Assembly (NCBI GenBank): GCA_034687125.1 | Contig: JAQGBZ010000058.1 | Coordinates: 181,413-245,412 of the forward strand | Source: Neelides folsomi | Taxonomy: Eukaryota; Arthropoda; Collembola; Neelipleona; Neelidae | Direction of reading: 5' to 3' | Length of the DNA: 64,000 bases | In this document: piece by piece, positions 60,000 through 64,000 of the stretch | How positions within the stretch are numbered: the stretch's first letter is position 1 | Layout of the letters: each line of letters begins with the position of its first letter | The notes under the pieces: generated by a model | Told to the model about the DNA's origin: nothing | Database searches by the model: none | The model's input: the letters and a program-made list of their open reading frames with translations, nothing else | Position numbers and translations under genes: made by a program

Positions 60000-62900
60000 C
60001 TCCTCGGGTTCATTTTTGTTTGGAAGAACGTAGCAACTTTTTCCACGTTTGAAATGATGTCAAGCACGAAGAGATAAAATTCTATTTTCATTAATAATAA
60101 AAAGAGAGCAAATAATTCCACGGCAAGTTCGGAATGTGTGCTTTGAACAAATTGAGATCATGTGAAATTTAGTCAGGGGAAACTAATCGATTAAAATCCA
60201 TGTGGACTATTAACCCTCAACACTTTACATTATTACCATTCCCAATGTCTAATACCTGACAGACATTTAATAATATCATGGGAGTGTGAGCTTTGACACC
60301 TTTAGAGTAAAATACACTTTTTTATATATAAAATTACAAGAATAAGCATCACAAGTTTTTGCCCAAGATTAAAGGGACCTTTAACTAAAAGGAAATTTCT
60401 GTGAGTGGATTTTATGAAAACAAGTTATTGGAAGTTATTGGGTCAATTAATCCTCATTACGCCATTTATGAATAAATCTCTCATCCTTGTCAAATGCTCA
60501 TTATTCATAAATATGTATAAAAAATAAAACGGTAATGTTTGAATCCTGTTTAAGTTTAGAAAAATGGCCCTCCTAAAATTTACCCTGAGACAATAGAATT
60601 CTCTAAAAGACTTCACAACTAACAACTTAAGACCTAGCCCTTTTCAACATCACACACCTGTGTTTATGAACGGAATGCGAAAACACATCCCTTTCAAATA
60701 TTTCATGACTCCATGCGGTTCACTTCAGCTTAGAATAAAAGATGAAAAATCCATCTGCCCTTAATTTAGAGTTGAAAGCCTCACCTTGACCTTGAGTCTA
60801 AATTAAGGTAGCATTTGAAATAAACATATTTTGGGCCACAATTCCTATTAAGGAAAAGGACCTCTATTTAATTCTTTTCAAGAGCGTTATCTATTTCCGA
60901 AAGGTTCCGAACATTTCCCCATAATTGATTGCCGACAGCTTGGGTATTCCATAGGAAAATATGTAGCAAATTGAAAAGAGGCTGAAAAGGGTGTTTGAAG
61001 ATTTATTATGGAGGTCGAGGGATTTGAAGGATGAATTAAAAGAAGGCACATTTGGTAAATGAACCGAACAAAATCCCCAATTTAAAACAATGCTTGCGGT
61101 TAGAATTGAAGATCAAATGTGTCATGTGTAGAAGGAAGAAAAAAGTGAAAAAGTCAAACCTTCTGAAAGCACCAGCCGTCTTTGCAATTTGTCGGTCTTC
61201 AGATCGGAAATTTGACAATGATTTGGTTTTTTCCAAATGGTAACTCCTCGTGTGTGTATTATTTCATCCCGCGAGAAATTTATTGATTTGATTCGTCTCT
61301 TCTTTTATTCTCCTCTTTGGTTTTCCTCCCGTGGATTTGATTGCAGCCGAATGGAAGAGGGAATGAACCTTCCTTAATTGAGCTGAGAAATGAAACTGAA
61401 TGAGCCAAGTCGGCTCAGGAGACTTGGGATGATGAGACAAATGAGAATTGTGTTACGCTTATTTGCTCCTTGTTTGAACCTCCTCTCAATTTCTCATTTC
61501 GCGAATCTTGTTTCACCGGTTTCCACACTGTGTCATGGGGCCACGTAGGAAACCGGGCTAAACTAAACCAAAAGATCCTTCCTATCTCACCTGCCTTAAT
61601 ATTTATGTAGGGAAAAGAGCACACTTTCGACTCTTGGTCCAGAGGCTGATGAAGATGTTTACACATTAACTACGATTTGGGAGGAGAATCCGGTCGGACA
61701 TTGGGTTTTTTCTCTCTTCCAAAACCTCATCATCGAGAGTTTGTAATGCAATTAAATGAATAACCTCTTTCATATTCTCAAACCACATTACTTTAACATT
61801 ACATACCCAATAGCATCATACAAGCTTGGAGCTTTACGTAGCATCATTATAATATTCACGGATTATTGATGGAGCACAAATGGTAATACCTTTGATGTGT
61901 GCACAAATGTGCCGTGCTTTCTAGTTTTGTTTTGACCATACACTCAATGTCGATCCATATACCTAGGTAATATGTTAATACTAGTTATATGGGTTTAAAG
62001 AGCTTTAGCTTCAACACACGGATTAATTCACATTCACCCTGCTGAACCTTCCTCGCATCACGGCGCTTCATCTAACGATTTATTTATCATGCAAAAGATT
62101 ATCTGTTGATTGCAAGCCTATTACATCCATGTAACAATAAATCTCAATCTTAAATAAAATATTAGGCAATTAGAAATAAGCATCATATATATACGCTCCT
62201 TTTTTCATCTCTCCCCTTTATGAATCTCATTATACTTGTTATATGATTTCAACGTCGTTGGTTCAAAAACCCTCGAGGCTCCCAGAGTTCCAAATCCGCG
62301 TCTTTCTCTCAATCCATTAATTATGAATTATAACAATTCTCACATTTTAGTATTCGGAACGATCCCCACGTAAATTATAAACAGTGAATTAAAAAGTGTA
62401 TCAAATTGGAAAAGTGTAATACCAACAGGCCATCATTATATGAAATAATAGTTCTAATGCGTAAGTTTTTTTTCTATGTCGTGATCCCATTGCGAATACC
62501 AATTGGTTTAGGTGTATACCATTTATACGTCTTTTAGGCCTTTATAATCGAAAAATATCTCATTTCAGTCACGATCATTTATACCAACAAAAGGCATTAA
62601 TTTAGATTGGCTTTAATTGGTTTCTTTCACCACATTTTTACTCTTACTCATCTTTACAGTTAAGGTATACATTTATACCATATACATGATTTACAGCCCC
62701 AATAAAGAACCTCCATATTTCATTCATGTAATAAGCACTGAAGTTTCCCTTTTGATCCTTTGGATTCCTTGAATGTGGAAGTCATTTACGGGAAGGAAAT
62801 AATCAGCGATTCAATGCGAGGAAGAAAATGAGAAAGAACGAGTCAGGAGATTTTTATTTTAGTGTAAAAACAGACACACATCCTGAGATAAGATCGTGTA

Positions 62901-64000
62901 CAATTTCCGCTAACTCCCTGTTTGACTCGCTATAAGGCTCCCAAGTTGGTGAAGGTTTAAAAGAGAGTAAAAAGTGAGAAAACGACCCTCGTTCCTACAT
63001 TACCTGTTGAGTGTAAAAGTTGTCATTTGTAATCTCTCTACTTTTGTTTACACTCATTTTCTTAAATAGACTATGCAAGAAATTACAATGATGGTATGAC
63101 TACTTGCACCAGATGATGGACATGATCACAAAGACATTTAGATCACAAACATATTTAGATGTACAAACGCGTTCACATCATGAGTTCGGGATTGGATCAC
63201 TCAAAGATGTTTTGAGAAACCAGACGAGCCTCAAATCAAGTCATTCCACCCTGTGAGGCAAAATTCACTTTACTTACCTACTTTATGAAGTTTCAATTCC
63301 TGCATCTACTTTACCTAATTATTTACTTTTTATCACCTACTTGTCCTCCCATTATATTACTTGTATTATACACGAGTCCTTCACCCACAGCAGACACGGG
63401 TGTGTATATGTATGATGCACATGAATAAATACGGAATAAGTGTAATACTCTCAGGTACCAGATCAGTCTAGATTCAACTTTAAAAATGGCGAATGTAGAT
63501 TCTCTGTCGGCTCACTCATTCTTAATTTGATTGATTTGAATATGAATCGTGAGGTTAAGGTCGTAAACGAAGGAGGCCAAGCAATAGCAATGCCACTGTA
63601 TATAACAACTCACAAATCATTCAGATGATCCAAGATTGGATGAAGTAAGGACCAGAAGTTGGAAAGACTTGGGGGAAAGGAAGATGCACCCAACAGGAAG
63701 CCTCTTTCCCTACTTAGACCTCAAAACTTAAATGAAATCAATAGTGACCTGAGCAAGGAATTCTTTCGAGTGGAATTCAAATTGAGTTCATTCAGAATTA
63801 GAACCATTAGAATGAAAATTATTTTGTCTGTTTAGTATAACAATTAAATATGCATTACATAAATCTACGCTATAGTTTATGTATGTATTAGTAGTATGTA
63901 CCTGTATAAATAATAAATATTACAATATACACAGTGATGTCACGAATTTTGATACCTTCCAATATTAATTTAATTTTCTATTAAACACAAAGATGTATAA
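60000..64000. other. Intergenic DNA, nothing recognised
   Basis: Mixed AT-rich and purine-rich DNA. Frames of 60-83 codons on both strands near 60.5, 61.1 and 61.5 kb overlap each other, lack family motifs and have no convincing splice context. No RNA gene, mobile element or regulatory element could be supported. Distal promoter or enhancer sequence for the GH27 gene or for a gene beyond the window is possible. Confidence 0.4.

Noticed and set aside
61036-61666. Frames of 63-83 codons on both strands
   Set aside because: They overlap on opposite strands, have no domain and no splice consensus in matching phase.

Overview
This looks like nuclear DNA of an arthropod. The coding exons are separated by spliceosomal introns with GT/AG ends. 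The non-coding DNA is AT-rich, full of TACATA/GTATAC-type simple sequence, and carries many decayed Tc1/mariner-type elements. The proteins are metazoan, and the general look fits a parasitic copepod (sea louse), but that placement is inference. No bacterial or organellar genes, rRNA, tRNA or CRISPR were seen.

Layout. (1) 1-17.6 kb is mostly non-coding. It holds two plus-strand exons (2306-2477 and 4983-5185) that encode the middle of a natriuretic-peptide-receptor-type ligand-binding domain and have no recognisable continuation nearby. It also holds several mobile-element remnants (pogo-like at 3.8 kb, a long inverted-repeat element at 6.4 kb, an opposed mariner pair at 12.8-14.9 kb, another DDE transposase at 14.9-15.8 kb), a microRNA-like hairpin at 11.86 kb and a possible core promoter with a 5' leader exon at 9.4-9.5 kb. 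(2) 17,698-43,671 (+) is a complete receptor guanylate cyclase. I assembled 22 exons; their lengths sum to 3,345 nt, exactly 1,115 codons, giving 1,114 residues: signal peptide, extracellular ligand-binding domain, one membrane segment, kinase homology domain, dimerisation linker, cyclase domain and an acidic tail. (3) 45,079-46,082 (-) is the AP-3 adaptor complex sigma subunit (5 exons, 191 residues). (4) 47,191-50,665 (-) is a GIT-family ArfGAP scaffold (12 exons, 682 residues). (5) 52,419-56,259 (-) is a glycoside hydrolase 27 alpha-N-acetylgalactosaminidase/alpha-galactosidase (8 exons, 469 residues). (6) 56.3-64 kb holds no gene I can recognise.

The four complete genes do not form one pathway. 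The cyclase makes cGMP at the plasma membrane. AP-3 sigma and the GH27 enzyme both serve the lysosome (cargo sorting and glycan breakdown), and GIT links Arf GTPases, PIX/PAK and paxillin. The cyclase runs convergently into a block of three minus-strand genes. In all four genes every intron phase agrees across its junction, which supports the exon models. The most interesting open question is what the two orphan upstream receptor exons do. Their last donor is phase-compatible with exon 3 of the downstream cyclase, so they could be an alternative ligand-binding N-lobe, part of a second tandem receptor gene, or a broken copy.
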